Assembly (NCBI GenBank): GCA_002189035.1
Contig: CM007992.1
Coordinates: 1,674,001-1,738,000, forward strand
Direction of reading: 5' to 3'
From: Utricularia gibba
Lineage: Eukaryota; Streptophyta; Magnoliopsida; Lamiales; Lentibulariaceae
Length of the DNA stretch: 64,000 nucleotides
The position numbers and the translations under genes were made by a program. The notes below the pieces were generated by a model that saw only the letters and a list, made by a program, of their open reading frames with translations, searched no databases and had not been told where the DNA came from. How positions within the stretch are numbered: the first letter of the stretch is position 1; each line of letters opens with the position of its first letter. Of the stretch, positions 1-13,308 are shown one piece after another.

Positions 1-1393
1 TAGAGACTCATGAGCTCCCTGCAACGTGGCGCAGATCCACCAATCCGCATGCGAAAGTGTCCAACCGAGTTTACTTGCGTTCAAGAATCCCTTCATTCTT
101 TAAGCATGATTTGATGCTCCGTTCCTTACATTTTGTGCATGATTTCATTTGAAAAGTTAGCGCATTCTTATCTGCAGAAAGAATGCGTCTTATGGAGCAA
201 AAGATGAAAAGCTCATGCACATTGTATTTTATTGGGTGGTCGTAGCCACACCACCGAAAAAGACGGATCCACCGGCAAAGATTTCCCCCGCGGTGAAAAA
301 AAAGCTTTCTGGAAGTCGGGTCGTGACCATTTGCTGTAGAGTTAACCACAGAGCGTCATGGTGGATTGGGCTGCCTGTTTTTAATAGCATTCACTCATCC
401 CACGGCTGTGCCTGTGTTTGTAATAATGATGGGCATGAGATTATGCAAGTGTTCCGGAACACTCAAAAGTTACGCACTGCAGCTGCATAGAGAGGTGTGG
501 TGTGCATGCTGGAAGATTGAACTCGTGGTTGGTTGGGGGAGTAAATGGGAGGCAATAAATGTGAACAAAGGGAATCTCTGCAAATGTTGTTTGGAGGAGC
601 TGCAGAGGGAGATGGAGGTGGATGCATTGAATTGCAACAGCAGACCAAGATTCCCTTCTCTTCATTCATTACCATTACCATTACCATTCATTGCCGGCTG
701 CCTGCCTTTCTTCATCAACCACCACCACTTGAACTTCAATTCTTTCTCACTCACTCACTCACTCACTCTCCCACAAAACACACACATTAAATGTGCCACA
801 TGCACGCAGACATGCCTCCATCTCCATTTGCATTTATCACTTCTGTTTCCCTGTCCACCCCGTACCTTGTAAAATGATTAACCAGGAGTGGAGGAGCAGT
901 TGAGCACTTTGTCCAATGCTCATAACCACTCCTCCCATTCCATTGGTGCATGGACAGACAGTTTAGAGCGTGGATAAGTTGGGAATTCAAAGTGAATCAG
1001 CATCTGATTTTTTCATGGGAATCCGGACAACATTCAACTTGGGGATCTTACAGCTGGGAGGGCCGGCAGATGGATGGGCTGTTTGTAGTATTCAGGCTGC
1101 AGCTGACTTGTGGAGCCACAAACACATCCTAAGGAGGTTTATTATCGTGCAGCATGCAGAAGAAAACACACAAATGAGACAACACAGCAATGGTGAAGAA
1201 AGCTAGGAAGACCGCAAGATGTTTCTAGAGCAACCAACTCGCAGCAGCTCCAAGGATATGCTCGAAATCAATGTGATCACCATAAGGCGAAAAAGAAAAT
1301 ATTTGGCAGCCTAGCACTGAGGGTTTTCAACTGTGACAAATATGGAACAAGACAAAATATCAGTTGAGTAATGTGCATCAGCAAACCATTAAG
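1..1393. other. Region with no recognised gene; downstream flank of BAG6-like gene
   Basis: No open frame here resembles a protein family I know. Several frames of 60-170 codons overlap one another and look like chance. The base composition is less AT-rich than the repeat regions further right, and two short simple repeats occur: an ATTACC-type run near 668-690 and an ACTC run near 746-769. The right end probably carries the 3' untranslated region of the BAG6-like gene, whose stop codon lies at 1394. The far left could hold the edge of a neighbouring gene cut by the window, but nothing in the sequence proves it. Confidence 0.4.
746..769. repeat. ACTC tetranucleotide microsatellite
   Basis: About six copies of a four-base ACTC unit run without interruption. 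A second short run of an ATTACC unit lies about 60 bases upstream. Both are simple sequence repeats with no visible coding role. Confidence 0.8.
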
Positions 1394-4300
1394 TTAATAA
1401 AGACATCCACCACGCTCTATGGATCCCCTTTCGTCCTCAAGTCTCTCCGAAAGATCATGATGGAGCATTTCCACGAAATCCTGTTAAGTCACAGAAAGAG
1501 TGAAAGAGCGGCAAAAACATGCATATTTCCACCTTCATGTATGGGTCAGCAGAGCAGACGAACCTGAAATAGCTCTTGATTATTGCACAAGTCATTGATT
1601 CCTTCGTCGGAGATGCCGATGTTGGAAATATTTACGGCACGGGCGATCACGGAATGAAATAAGGCTTCAGTTGAGTTCTGGTTTTCACGGTTCTGAAGCG
1701 TCTGTTGGGTTCCAACCTGCAGGGTGTCAAAAATGTTCTAGAAATAAATATAACCATAATGCAGGCAAGGAATAATAGACAACTCTAAAAAAAAGGTGGA
1801 TTATCACTCATGCATCACCTCTTTTCTAGTTCTGCTTTCTGAGGGAAGTGGTACGGTGCTAGCACCACGAGAACCGGACGAAACCCCACCCAACGCCTGA
1901 GACACTATGGGCATCATCTGCTGCATCATTCTTGATAGATCAAACCCACCCCCAGCCCCCCCTTGAATTCCTGGGAACATGCTTCCAAGATCTTGGCTTT
2001 CAACTTGTTGAACTATCCGATTCATAGTGCTCCTCATTGTAGGATTCTCAGTGAACTGTTGCAGCATGCCTCTGAAAACGTCTGGGGTACCAACCCCAGT
2101 TTGCTGTGCAACTCCAGCCAAGAGGCCATCAAGAGCAGGGCTCTGCATAATTTGAGACATCGCATCAGCAATGTCACCTTGATTATTGAAGTTCTGACTA
2201 TTGGTGGGCACAGTCGCTCCTTCGTTTGCTGGAGGGTCCACAGACAAAGGGGAAGTTCCTTTGCTAGCCTGTGATGCAAGAGAGAGCAGAACTTGTTGCC
2301 CAACATCTGCAGGCTGCTGAGTTTGATGCGCAGTACTACCTTCGTCATTACTCTTGACATGCGATTTCGTTTTCCTAGCTTGCCTCTGACCACAAGTAGA
2401 GAACCTCATTGAGCATGTCAAATATGTCCAACAGAGAACTTGGTCATAATTCAAACAAATAATTATGTACCAAATGAAAAAAAAAGGAAAAGCCAGAGAT
2501 TCCAGTAAAAATTTGTTGAAAGCAATTTTACGAGGTAGGTAATTAAACAGCTAAGGTGCAAGATGCATACTATGCTTCAATAATACAAGATCGGAGTATC
2601 GGAGTTCAACCTTAGGCTGAAGACCTCCCAATCCCAGACCAATAGGGACTTTGGCAGAACCATCAGAACCAGTGTTGTCAAGATTAGAAGCACTTGACCC
2701 TCCATCTGCCTTAGAGGAAAAATCAGCATTTGACTTCAAACACGATACCCCTTTGTTTTCATCAGCTAGGACCTGCAAGTTCTCATTCAGAAATCAAATG
2801 AACCAGCTGCATAATGCAACAAAAAACATTGAGTGTGTCCATTTAGCCTTATTCTTGTCTCTTACCACATCATCGCCTCTGGAACTAACAGGAACATCAC
2901 TGGTAGTACCCTCCGAATTACCTAACAAAATTCCAAAAAAAAAAAATTGCGATCCAATCTACACACCAAATGAAATTTATCACATAAATACCTGACGATG
3001 AATGATTCTGCACGTTAGGGAAAAGGCTTCTAACTTCAATTTCAGGAGGCTGCTGAAAATCATTAAGATTTGATGAAACGCCTGAGGATGATAAGGATGG
3101 AGCTTGTGAGGGCACAGCAGCAGCACTGGAAGCCATCCCAGATACAGCTTGTGAAGGACCAGTTACACTGGCATGCTCTCCACGGGCTCCTTCTCCATTA
3201 GGCGCCCTATTCCCAAGTATAGAAACATTCGGTGCCAACGATGCTCCTAGTTGAAAAACATAGAAAACCGCATATTGAGAATCATAACAGCGCGTAAAAC
3301 CCACCATAAGTTAGATGATATACCACCAGCATGTATATGAATATTCACATTCCTTGGAATAGCAGCCACACCATGATTTGTTGAGAACCCGGTGGATGAA
3401 CCAAAAAGAGAGCTGGTTTGAAGCGGAAAAGGCTGAAAATGATAAAACAGAAAAAAGTATTTCATTGGCATCAACTACACAGAGAAAAACTGAGAGAAAC
3501 AATGTTTATGACCAAAGCATACCAATGTTTTGCACGGTAAAGTGAAACAAAAATTGCTAAACATTAAGAAAGACATTGCTGGATCAAAATAACACACCAG
3601 CATATCAAATAAGAACCAAAAAGAAAACCGGGTCAAAAGCATTATAAAGAAAGACAAAATTCAGGATAAAATTCTATACAAAAGAAAGAAATTAATTATG
3701 AACCTGGGCCATAATAGGATTGGGTCCTGATGCAGATATATAAACAGCAGGACCAGCATTGACAGAAGATTCTTCCTGAATAGAAGTTAAGAATTGTTAA
3801 TAGTTTCATACAAAAAGATAAGTTATGAATGACTCAATCCATGGAGGCAGACATACAGATGTCCGCCCCAACCGAAGAGTCAAAATGGTCCTCCCCAGTT
3901 CCAGAAAAAGAGCTCCTAGGTGCTGCATCGCCATGCCTAACCGAACTGACTCCATCTGCATTTGCTCCCTCACTGAAGAATCGTTGGCTGCTGCCTCCCC
4001 ACTCAAGCGGCCTGCAGTGTGCTACAAATCAACATATGAGATGTTACTGGATTTAAAAAAATTGAACCAAAAAAAAATTAATAACAAACAAATCAGAAGA
4101 ATTTCAATTATCTCCAACAGCTCATTCTGACATGGGCTGTCTACATAGCCATCTGCATAACAGAAGTGAAAAACGTATACAACAGAAACAAACTAAATAA
4201 TGAAAAATTTCTTACAGATAATGAAGGAACAACGTGGTTGCTGAGAAGAGTTTGAGCGCGTTCTAGAACTATCTTCAGTGCTTCCACTGTGGGCAAGCCA

Positions 4301-6012
4301 CGCGAATTTAATGGAAGTTCTGAAGTGAGTCTGTCGGCACTGGTGGACACTGATGATGTTGGTTGATCAGCTGAGGATAGGCGCAAAAGCACTCTTAAAC
4401 AAGAGACACCAAACGAAGAGCATCTAAAAAATGTTAAATGGCATTACCATTTTGTGAGAATGCCAACTCCATTCTATTGATGAATTTAACAAGTGTGCTC
4501 AATGATTCAGGAATTGGCTGCAGCAGAGCAAAACAAAAAGTTGAAGTGAACCAAGTCATCCAAGTCCATGTAACAATAGAAATCGTATTTTACCATATGC
4601 AGCGAGGGAATAGCAATAGCTGCACCCAATGGAATTGGCATAGCACGGGAAGCAGGTTGAGTTTGACCAGAATGCAATGACACTGAAGGATTTGCATTTC
4701 CCTCGGTTCTAGGATCAGGTTGGGAAGCTTCTGCTTCATTTGGATGAAAGCTCTGTAATGATGGCAAGCAATGGAGGAAAAATCACTCGAAGAGTCAACT
4801 AAAATTGATCTCACAATGATTGGAAAAATGAGTGTTGTAGCATGAAACCACAAGCAATGATATTCCACTATCAAATATAAGAGAATTTTGAAGCAGCAGA
4901 AGTTGTTAATGTGCACACCCACTAGTAGTATTTAATGCTTATGCCAAGTGGTAAATGAGGGAATGTAATGGGAGGTCCAAACCGCTCGAAAAGGGTAAAG
5001 AAAGATATCCTTAATCTAGTGTACAAGACGAAAAATGAAAAAACAATGAAGAAGGCCAAACCGGAACACCATTTTGCATGCCTCCAGCTTGATGGCCGAT
5101 TCCAACAGTATTCAAAACCGCCCCAATGATCTAAAAAGGAAGATATTAAGAGTGTATGAACTATAGGACAACATATGAATTGGAAATGCTGTGAGAACAT
5201 ACTTCACCTACCCGATTTATATCCGGCACAGCACCTTCCGCTGGATCTCCAATATTTAATGTTCCTAAGACTATACTTTGGGCAATGGGCGTAATATGAC
5301 TGCGTGGTCCACCAACATTAAAATCAGGCCCTGCAATCATGGGAAACAAAAAATAAAATGATTAATCCAGAAATATCAAAACAATTTGCATGTTCGAGAA
5401 AAGTGGTAAACGTCAGTCAATACCTCTACCACCAAGTCCTGTGGTTGGATCTACAGTAGTCGACGAAGGTGGGGGTTGTGGCTGTCTCTCAACTAAGTGC
5501 AATGTATCCCCATTTTCTACATCTTTCATTTTGTTAAGAAAATGAAAAAGAAAAACAACCAGTCGCAGATGAATCTACAACCCACATAAAGATATAACAG
5601 GAATGCAGACTGTTGGCATTTAAAAGGGTGCCAAAGAAAATGCACTCAAATAACTGCACTGAAGATAAAAAGCAATATCATCAGGATACTATATTCCGAC
5701 AAACGATGATGATCCTTCAACACTTTCCCCCTAAAAATAAGACGTTGCTGTGCAACAGGTACTGCACACTGATCAGCTATTTTCTCCTTGAATGCAGATA
5801 CAACAGTCTGCAAGGGATCACATTAAGTGCATGGTAGGAAAAAAAAGAGTTTTTTTTTAAATAAAAAAAAATAACTGTACTACATTTTTATCCACGTGAA
5901 AGCTGTAAATCTGTGAATCTAGTGTCTTGATATTGAGCTGAATTGTTGAATCAGAATTCCCAACAGATACACCACTTGCACTTGCGCCTTCAGAAGACTT
6001 CCGCTGAGCCAT
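1394..6012 (-). CDS. BAG6-like ubiquitin-domain protein (17 exons, about 861 residues)
   Basis: Seventeen exons join in frame to a protein of about 861 residues: 5884-6012, 5690-5807, 5424-5522, 5212-5330, 5062-5130, 4594-4752, 4448-4517, 4216-4391, 3857-4021, 3704-3775, 3324-3432, 2992-3246, 2866-2921, 2611-2772, 1819-2385, 1564-1737 and 1394-1480. Residues about 25-98 form a ubiquitin-like fold with the typical QQRLIFRGKVL stretch and a following LVERQ. The rest is low in order, rich in Ser, Gly, Pro and Gln, with methionine-rich helical stretches near the C-terminus (RMMQQMMPIV). In animals BAG6 guides hydrophobic or defective proteins to the proteasome or to membrane insertion; the plant relatives (Arabidopsis At5g42220, from memory) are poorly studied. 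The start is the first ATG ahead of the ubiquitin domain. The fifth donor site is the least certain. A role in protein quality control is inferred from the family only. Confidence 0.88.
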
Positions 6013-6717
6013 GTAGTTAAAAGAGAAGGGTCCCTGGGCTCAAAGATATTAAAGTATTAGAGTTCTGAAATAGCGTTTAGCATCTCGATCGGCTTATAAC
6101 TGAATAATATCCAACTCTTTTGGAAAAAGCAGTTAAACCCCCAAGATATTTATAGCCATTCATTGCCAGCATTCTGGCGCACTTTAAGAAACATATACTT
6201 GACCATGCTATCGTCATAAGCTCAGAGAAGTCATATTCAACTTAAAAGGTTCAATTCCAGTAAAAAGATGTTCCACCACCAGCCCAATAGAGTTGCTTCC
6301 TTTTTTTTTTTTTCTTTTTCCAACGGAAATTCTTCTTGTCCGAAGATATTGAAAAGGAGATACTCAATGCGAAAACCAGAAAAAAAAAAGAAAAGAATAA
6401 CCTTCACAATAAACAAACAGCATCAGGTCATTAGACCGGCAAGAACAATATCAAGGAGAGTCCGCAGACCTAAATACCTATGTGGTAACCATAGCGTTCA
6501 CTATAACATCATTACTCATTAGCAAAATAACAAAACAGATGCAAGAGATGTAAAAAAATCGGAACTTCTCTAGCAAATATCAATGATGATAAAAAAAAGA
6601 AAAGCTCTGCAGGTTGGCAGAAACATGAAGCAAATCCAGAGGAGCGTAACAGACAAAAAAAAACGCAAAAACACAGAAACGAACGAAGATCTGCAAAAAG
6701 GAGAGGAATCGAAACCT

Positions 6718-6840
6718 TGAGGAATACGGAGATGATAATGGAGAAAAATCGCGTTGAAATGATTAAGATCGAACCGGAGAGACGAGACCAGGAAGGGCTT
6801 AGACGTCATCAAGGTTTCCACATTTCTTCTTTTACCAGTG
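6718..6840 (-). other. Probable non-coding first exon of the BAG6-like gene
   Basis: About 0.7 kb upstream of the start codon lies a pyrimidine-rich stretch on the minus strand that ends in CTCAAG followed by a GT donor. It looks like a plant 5' untranslated exon, with the intron closing shortly before the ATG at 6012. No transcript evidence is available, so both ends are approximate. Confidence 0.35.
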
Positions 6841-7039
6841 AAGACTATACCCCGCTTTTTGTGGCGGCCCGCGGCCCTCTCCTGTAACACGCTTTTGATT
6901 TGTTTCACATCGAAATGGAAGTGCAACTTTACTTTGCCTTCAAGCCCATTGGGCCCGGGGATTCAAGAACCGGGAATTATTTTTTCTGACCCGGCCTATC
7001 AATCCCTAGTTCTATGCATTAGTCCAAGCCCATCAAACC

Positions 7040-8560
7040 ACTGGGTCAAGTTAGGGATGTGCATGAACCTGATTGTACTTATTTACTTAAAAAATGATCA
7101 AATCCAAATTCAAAAAAATAATAAACTCAAATCCAAATCCAAAAAAATTGAACTATATTAAATTAAAAACCAATCCATTGAATTCACAATTTGATATATA
7201 TTGGCTTTAATCATATCTTCTATTAATATCTCATAATTGATTTTTTTCATATAAGATTTACGTGAATAAATTAATTTATATAGATGTTATTATTATAAAA
7301 CAACACAATAATATTTATATTCTTAAATAAAAAATAATTTATAATAAATACAATAGATTACTTAGCATTCATTCCAATTTTTTTAAAAAACATAGAAAAT
7401 TTTATTATATATAACAACAAATTCCTTAAATAATAAAGATTTTATTGGATAATGGACAACTAGGAATTGACTATAGAAATTAAATTTTCTATATCCTCTC
7501 TTGTTATCTTGAATATCACTTTTGTAAAATCATCCACCTCTGATTTCGAAGGAACTATTATAAAAATAAGAAACTAAAGTAAAATGAATATAAAATATAT
7601 TGATACCATAAATTGTTCTTTGCAATCAAACTAAAGCTTCAAAAATGTCATGGGACATTCCACTATGATATTCATCTAATATTCTCCCACCCCATACCAT
7701 ACAAAAGGCCAATTATTATGCTATGATAGAGGCTTAAATAGGTAATATATCTATTGTCATTTGTATTAATAATGGATATCTAGTTTTGTAAGTTTTTAAG
7801 AAATTTAATATATCAATCTCATTTGAATTAGAAGACCTTGTCTCATCAAGATAATGTTGTAGATGAATCTTTGAGAACATTCCAATCTTCTTACAAGAAT
7901 CAAATTTCTATATCATAAAAAAATTAAAATATATTGAAAAAAATATAGTTAATGACACAAATTTTATTGTTATTACTTGAAGTATATATCGAAGAACCTT
8001 GGGTCTGTAATGAGAAGAAAACTATCATACAACACTCATTTTGGGACCCGTGGTGCTACTAATGGCCTTGATATATTCTTGAAAAATCGGATACAATTTA
8101 TGTAGTACTCTTCTATTTTCTAAAGAACCATGTCTATATATTTCAAAATATCACCAATCAACAAATTCAAATTTGTATCCTTCAATATTTATAAAACTTT
8201 GAATGCATTTGTAGGGTCATTTTCTTCATGAACTCGTCCATGTTGTTCATTGCATTGATCAAAATAAATAGAATTTTAAAAACCAAGTGAAAAAATAATT
8301 TTCATATCAAATAAAATTTATAATCTCAACTCAATAATAAGCATTTCCTAAAATAAAATTTATATTAGAATTGAAGTTTATTATGAAGAGTAAGTGGTTG
8401 CAACATATTTTTTGACATACAAATTACATAATAGTTTTACTCTTAGTCTTAAACTAAACTAAAGACAGCATACAAGGTCAGAAATCTAAATCAGATAAAA
8501 ATTTAGAAAGTAACAAACTTAAGTTTATTTCACAAAATAAAACTATGGTACGTGCAGTTC
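7040..8560. other. AT-rich intergenic stretch, no gene seen
   Basis: Very AT-rich DNA with no reading frame above background. It may be decayed transposon sequence leading into the Harbinger relic at its right end, but I see no terminal repeat or duplication that proves it. Confidence 0.4.
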
Positions 8561-8569
8561 TTAAAGCTT

Positions 8570-8891
8570 GTTTGAAGATATCTAAAGATTGGATATATTT
8601 ATTTTGAGCTCACAATGTTACTCCTTCAGAGATCCAATTTGATGATCGATACTCATGTTATTTTAAGGTTGTATATGATGTATTAGTTTATCTATTCTCC
8701 TAATATGTTGTCTAATTATTATTGGATGATTTTTAAACTCTTATATTGCATTGGAGCCATAGATGGTACCCACATTGATGGAATTCTGGTACCAGAAAAG
8801 CAAACTCCATTTATCAGAAGGAAGAAGAAACCAACATAAAACATGATGGTTGCATGTGATTTTAATTTGTATTTCACTTTTGTGTCTGCCT
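8570..8891 (+). pseudogene. PIF/Harbinger transposase relic (DDE region)
   Basis: In broken frames the sequence reads as the catalytic core of a PIF/Harbinger transposase: a GAIDGTHI motif, which carries a catalytic aspartate, followed by an RRKKKPT segment and CDFNLYFTFV, in the family's order. In-frame stops and missing flanks show it is dead. The similarity stops at about 8891, where a sequence shared with the C-type repeats at 46.46 and 54.53 kb begins, so an insertion probably cut the relic. It is a different copy from the Harbinger element at 17.8-20.6 kb. Confidence 0.65.
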
Positions 8892-9960
8892 GTTAAGTGT
8901 CATTTTCTTATTATCTTTTAGTTCATTTTCTATATCTAAAGATAATCAGAATTGTCAAATTGTAGATTTATAATATAAGTTTTCAGTTTTATATAGATTA
9001 GGATAAATATCTTAATTTATGTGTTTTATCTAAGATTTTTATCTAATTTTGTTTAAGTTTTGTTAGGAGCGAACATGTGACAAAAAATGTGAGAAAGGAA
9101 GCATTACATGGTGATAAAATATTTTTTTCCAAACTGATGTTTCCTTGATTTCCAGAAAATTAAACATGCCTAATGATGAACCTTAATGTGCAATACATGA
9201 GAGCCTTTTACAGAAGAAATTATTAGCATATCAGTGTCAAAGTAGCAGGTACTTTGCAAGTCACTCCAGCTCATAGCAGGATGAGAGTGATACAAAAACT
9301 CAAATAGAAGGAATTCAATTCAGTTTGTAGTTTGGAGACTTGGAGTTCAATTTTCAATTCTAGTTTTAGACTTAATTTATCTCTATAGAGGATTTTACTT
9401 TAACTTCTGTGTATAATTTTGCTTTTGTTTTTGTTAGTTTGTATTACCGTTCATAGCTAAAAACCCTTGTTTCTACGTTGGGAGACTCCTAGCTCTACAT
9501 TTCACTAGTTGATCTCCACTTCTTTTTTAAATCTAATCATATTACAATCTTTCTGTAATAACCTCTCATTCAAGATTCACGGTTAATTGATCATTGCTCA
9601 TGAGTTTTGAAAAGAAATAAGGTGTAAAGCACCAATTCACACTCTAATGGTTCAAGGGAGACAACGTTTTGTTTGTAGCCATATTTCAGAATCATTGAAT
9701 AGATAGTGATATCGTATCTCTACCCATTGAGTCATTGGCTATACTCGGGCACATGCGTGTCATTTGACAATGAGAGTGAGGATGGTAGGACCTCTTGTCT
9801 TCCCGTTTGTGCAAGGAGGAGCAACATTGGACTATTTCCATGTTTCCTTGCAAAAAAGTATAAGGAAGGGTAAGCAATTACTTATTCCTACAATCAAGTA
9901 CTTAAGAAGATTATAGAAGAGTGAAAATGCAATGAACATAGTTAAGTAGAATTCCAATCC
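8892..9960 (+). repeat. Family C repeat, copy 1 (LTR-like)
   Basis: This copy starts TGTTAAGTGTCA and shares ordered blocks with stretches near 46456-47500 and 54530-55560: the start, a TGTTAGGAG block, and a block containing CAATCTTTCTGTAA. All three copies lie in the same direction. Length near 1 kb and the TG start suggest an LTR, but no coding part, primer-binding site or clear target duplication was seen. The right end is approximate. Confidence 0.5.
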
Positions 9961-10560
9961 CATAAACTTCCCTTAAATTAAGTTTTATTGCTTAAGTTTA
10001 TTTGTATTATTTTTTTTACAATTTCCTTATTCAAGCTTCACTATTTACGTTTTTATCATCTTTTACTTTACAAATCTGTTTAAAAATTAACTCCTTATGT
10101 TCGACATCCATATTATGTATTTTATGTTTTACAAGTTAAAAATCTTCAAACATCGTTGTGAAAACGATATGCATCAAATTCACATGTTTGCCTAATTTCC
10201 TTATTCGAGCTTCACAATTGCCTGAGTTGAGCTTGAAATCTTTCCTAATCTCGATCTCTATACAAAATGAAAGAAAAAAAAAGGGAAGAGAGGAAGAAAT
10301 GAAAAGAGACCACCGGTATTCCTTTGGAAGTCTAACTATGTCATGTTAGCTTATTTAATCTTTGAAAGCACTTATTATGATGAAATTCACATATATGCAT
10401 GAGTGATTACTTGTCTTACACATTGGCACTCTTCCAATTCTTGTATTTTGGACTTAAATGTTAAGTGTTTGCATGCCTGTTTGGAAATCCCTCAATTGCT
10501 TAGCTCCTGTTAGTCTTAGTTAGGACTTGAGGACAAGTCTAATGTCGTTATAGCATAATG
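9961..10560. other. Intergenic stretch, possible internal end of a family B element
   Basis: No gene is visible. Just before the B-type LTR starting at 10561 the sequence reads GGACTTGAGGACAAGTCTAATG. A similar TTGAGGACAAGCAAAC motif sits next to the polypurine tract of the Athila-like element at 13.3 kb. This suggests that the last 100 bases or so are the internal 3' end of a retrotransposon whose LTR follows. Confidence 0.35.
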
Positions 10561-11585
10561 TGATAACATATATTTTTGAGTGTTTAGGAGTAGGAAAATG
10601 CCTAATATTTTACTACAAAACTCGAGTTCTAGCATGAATTCTTATATTTTTATGACTAATACTGCAATCACGTGTTTTATTCCTAGCTGGGACTAGGTTT
10701 AGTCCCAACTCTGTTTGTAATAGTTACTTTGAGCAATGCAGCGATTGTAAGCTATCCCAAATCCCGAGGAGTCGGAAAAGAACAGTGTAATCACAGAAAG
10801 TATGGGCAAAAAACTGGATAAAGTACAAACAAATCCCAAGGAAGAGGAAAAGAAGATTTTGAAAATGATGGGAGAGAGAAAGGGGGAGAGGACCATTTTT
10901 TGAATGAGGATGGAGACTTTTGGAAATATATCTCGATCCCAAGAACACCCAGAAAAGGGAGGAAGACGATCTAGAACAACAAGCTCTCTTTTGAAGATTT
11001 TCTTCCGCTTTTGAAGAATGCTATTTCTAGTTTAGAATAGTTTTAGCTTTACTGCGTGAACCATTGGTATTTTCTATTTCTGTTATGCATTACTTGTTGT
11101 TGTTTAACTTTAAGACTATAATGTTGCTTAAGATATGGTATGAAAACATTTTTTTTCCTTATTATAAGTGACTAAGTACTTAGAGGGGTGCCTTAGGGTG
11201 AAAAAGAGAGAAATGTGCTAATCAATCTTTAGACTTTATTAACCTAAGTCATGCCACTTCCTTTACAAACCAGGATAGATCCAGGAGAGGGAATTAGTGA
11301 AACTTATCTTAACAACTCTAATTAGAGGTACACAAAAAATTAGGAGGAAAACAAGAGTCTAGTAGACCTAAACTTTGTTTGTTAGTTATTTGATTTATGG
11401 TTTGTGAGAGCGTGTTTAGTGATAAGCATACATCTCCTAGGAGTCCCAAGACATAACCCATTTCATCTTAGAAACAATCGATTTCAAAAGTTTGTTACTT
11501 TTCTTTACTACATTCTATCACAATTTTATCTTAATCCCAGTTAAGATCAAATCTATCAACGTGACATTGATTGCATGCACTGACC
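10561..11585 (+). repeat. Family B LTR, copy B2
   Basis: It starts TGATAACATATATTTTTGAG and follows the same block order as the copies at 35.7-36.8, 53.1-54.3 and, inverted, 21.1-22.1 kb. Shared blocks include the stretch around the first GGACTAAA/TTTAGTCC, the GAAGACGAT-type segment and a TAATTAGAGGTA block. Similarity fades after about 11585, so the end was lost or has diverged. It is non-coding. Confidence 0.65.
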
Positions 11586-12115
11586 AACAAAGTGTCAGTT
11601 GCAAGATCTCGAATATGACAACCATGCAAGTAAACTTAAACTTAAGATCAACAAAGTTATCTTGATCTTAAGCTCGCATTTTCCCTCATTACTAATGATA
11701 GTTTAACCATGGCTTGCCTACTGTGGATGAGAAGGAATGTGACTCCTTAAAGTTAGAGATAGTTGATTGATCACTAAAGAATTCATCACTCATGTTAGAT
11801 ATGAAATCTTATTTCAAGTAATTGCATTAAAGCCTAACAGTAAGTCCTGAGCTTAGGGTAATGACACTCGAAGTGTTTGAGTAGGTCATTGAGTATTAGT
11901 GCTTAAATGCAATTATAAGTTGGATACATCAGAAACACATACACCCATGTTCTGATATCGAATGTGATATAAATATGATGAAAGTTGTTCATTGCATGGT
12001 GGCTAGTCATGAAAAGACTCAATCAGTTCACTTGATTATTTGTACATTTTGGGATCATAATATATTGCTAGACATCACTCATGATTGATAATAATGGATT
12101 TGTTAATTAAGAGTT
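11586..12115. other. Intergenic stretch, no gene seen
   Basis: No reading frame, inverted termini or duplication stands out between the two LTR copies. It is probably decayed repeat DNA. Confidence 0.4.
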
Positions 12116-13308
12116 TGATGGTGATTCTGCAAGTGTACAGAAACCGTCGAAGTAATAAAATAAGATCGTATCCACAGGGAATTGTTATTGGAATTTTCTT
12201 TTCAAACAAAGACTAAAAAAGACTGAAAACAAAAGAAAGATTTGATTTTGAAAACACTAAGAAAAGTGGCATTGGATCTAAGATCCACTTTGCTTAAAAC
12301 TCGTCCTTGCGTGTGTACAAACCTTGAGAACTGACTTACTTGCGCAAGCTTAGGGGTGTTATGCTAAAGTAGTGCTACTCGATGACCGTTATAGCACCGT
12401 CTCTTGTTTTGTGGGATTATAGAATCAACCACGCCACCAAAGTCATTTCATCTCTTGTGATAACCCATGTTTTCCCCACACCCAAATCTAACCCCTACAC
12501 CTCTCACCTCGTAGACAGATTAGACAGAATGTGTCTTACCAACGATGTTCAATTGAGTCCTTTTCTTTAGGTGCTTGAGGCCAACCTTTGATTCTCCCAC
12601 ACTCCCTTAAGGTTATATGGTACTAAAGATCACATTGGTAAAGAAAACGTTGCGAAAAGCAGAATCAGACCTCAAATTAAATACTGAAAAACATAGTAAG
12701 ACAGTCACACGCGCAGAACTTGCGCAAGCAAGGCTTCATAGCAGATCCTCAGCTGCAAAAGCCTACATGCGCATGCTTGACTCTAAACATCAAAAGTTGA
12801 TGAAAAACGAAGGGAAAGGAATCCAAAAATAACATGCTAGACTCGACTCTAAGCCCTAAATTGACTCTCTGATCGTCGACTATTGACTCTCCTTTAGGTC
12901 TTCGCGTTTGGATCTTTTTATAATGGTGGGGATTTGTCGGGCTTTCTTGATGGGCTCTCATCAAATTTTCTATCCGGATCTTCTAAGATTTTATACAAAT
13001 CTTCTAGAATAAGGTCCAAATTTTCTAAAATAAGATGCGAATCTTATCTTATCCAAGAGTCTTTGACCGAGTCTTCATCCAGATAGACCAAATATTTGCC
13101 TCCATCAAGATCAACTCGAAAATCCTTCAAATTATTCCAAATTCGTCCGGAAAAATCACAAAAACACTTTTCCTCTAAAAAGATCAAAGTGGTATGAAAG
13201 ATATAAAATTCTTCTAGAAACATAAGGAAAGTAGAATAAAAAGAATGCAAAAATCATCTAAATGAGTCCTAAAAAACACTAATATAGGTGACACAAAATC
13301 ACTTATCA
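12116..13308 (-). repeat. Family A LTR (3' LTR of the Athila-like element)
   Basis: About 1.19 kb, reading TGATAAGTGATTTTG at its start and CACCATCA at its end on the minus strand, the standard TG...CA form. A polypurine tract lies directly upstream of it. The same LTR type occurs as a solo copy at 43175-44359, in a truncated copy from 62967 to the end of the window, and as two head-to-head halves at 34798-37202. Confidence 0.8.

Noticed and set aside
366-872. 168-codon plus-strand frame near the window start
   Set aside because: Low-complexity His/Leu-rich translation across simple repeats, no family resemblance, and overlapping frames on both strands of similar length.
7035-7060. hAT-like terminus (AGGGATGTGCATGAACC) at the left of the 7-8.5 kb stretch
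   Set aside because: No matching inverted end and no 8-bp duplication found downstream.
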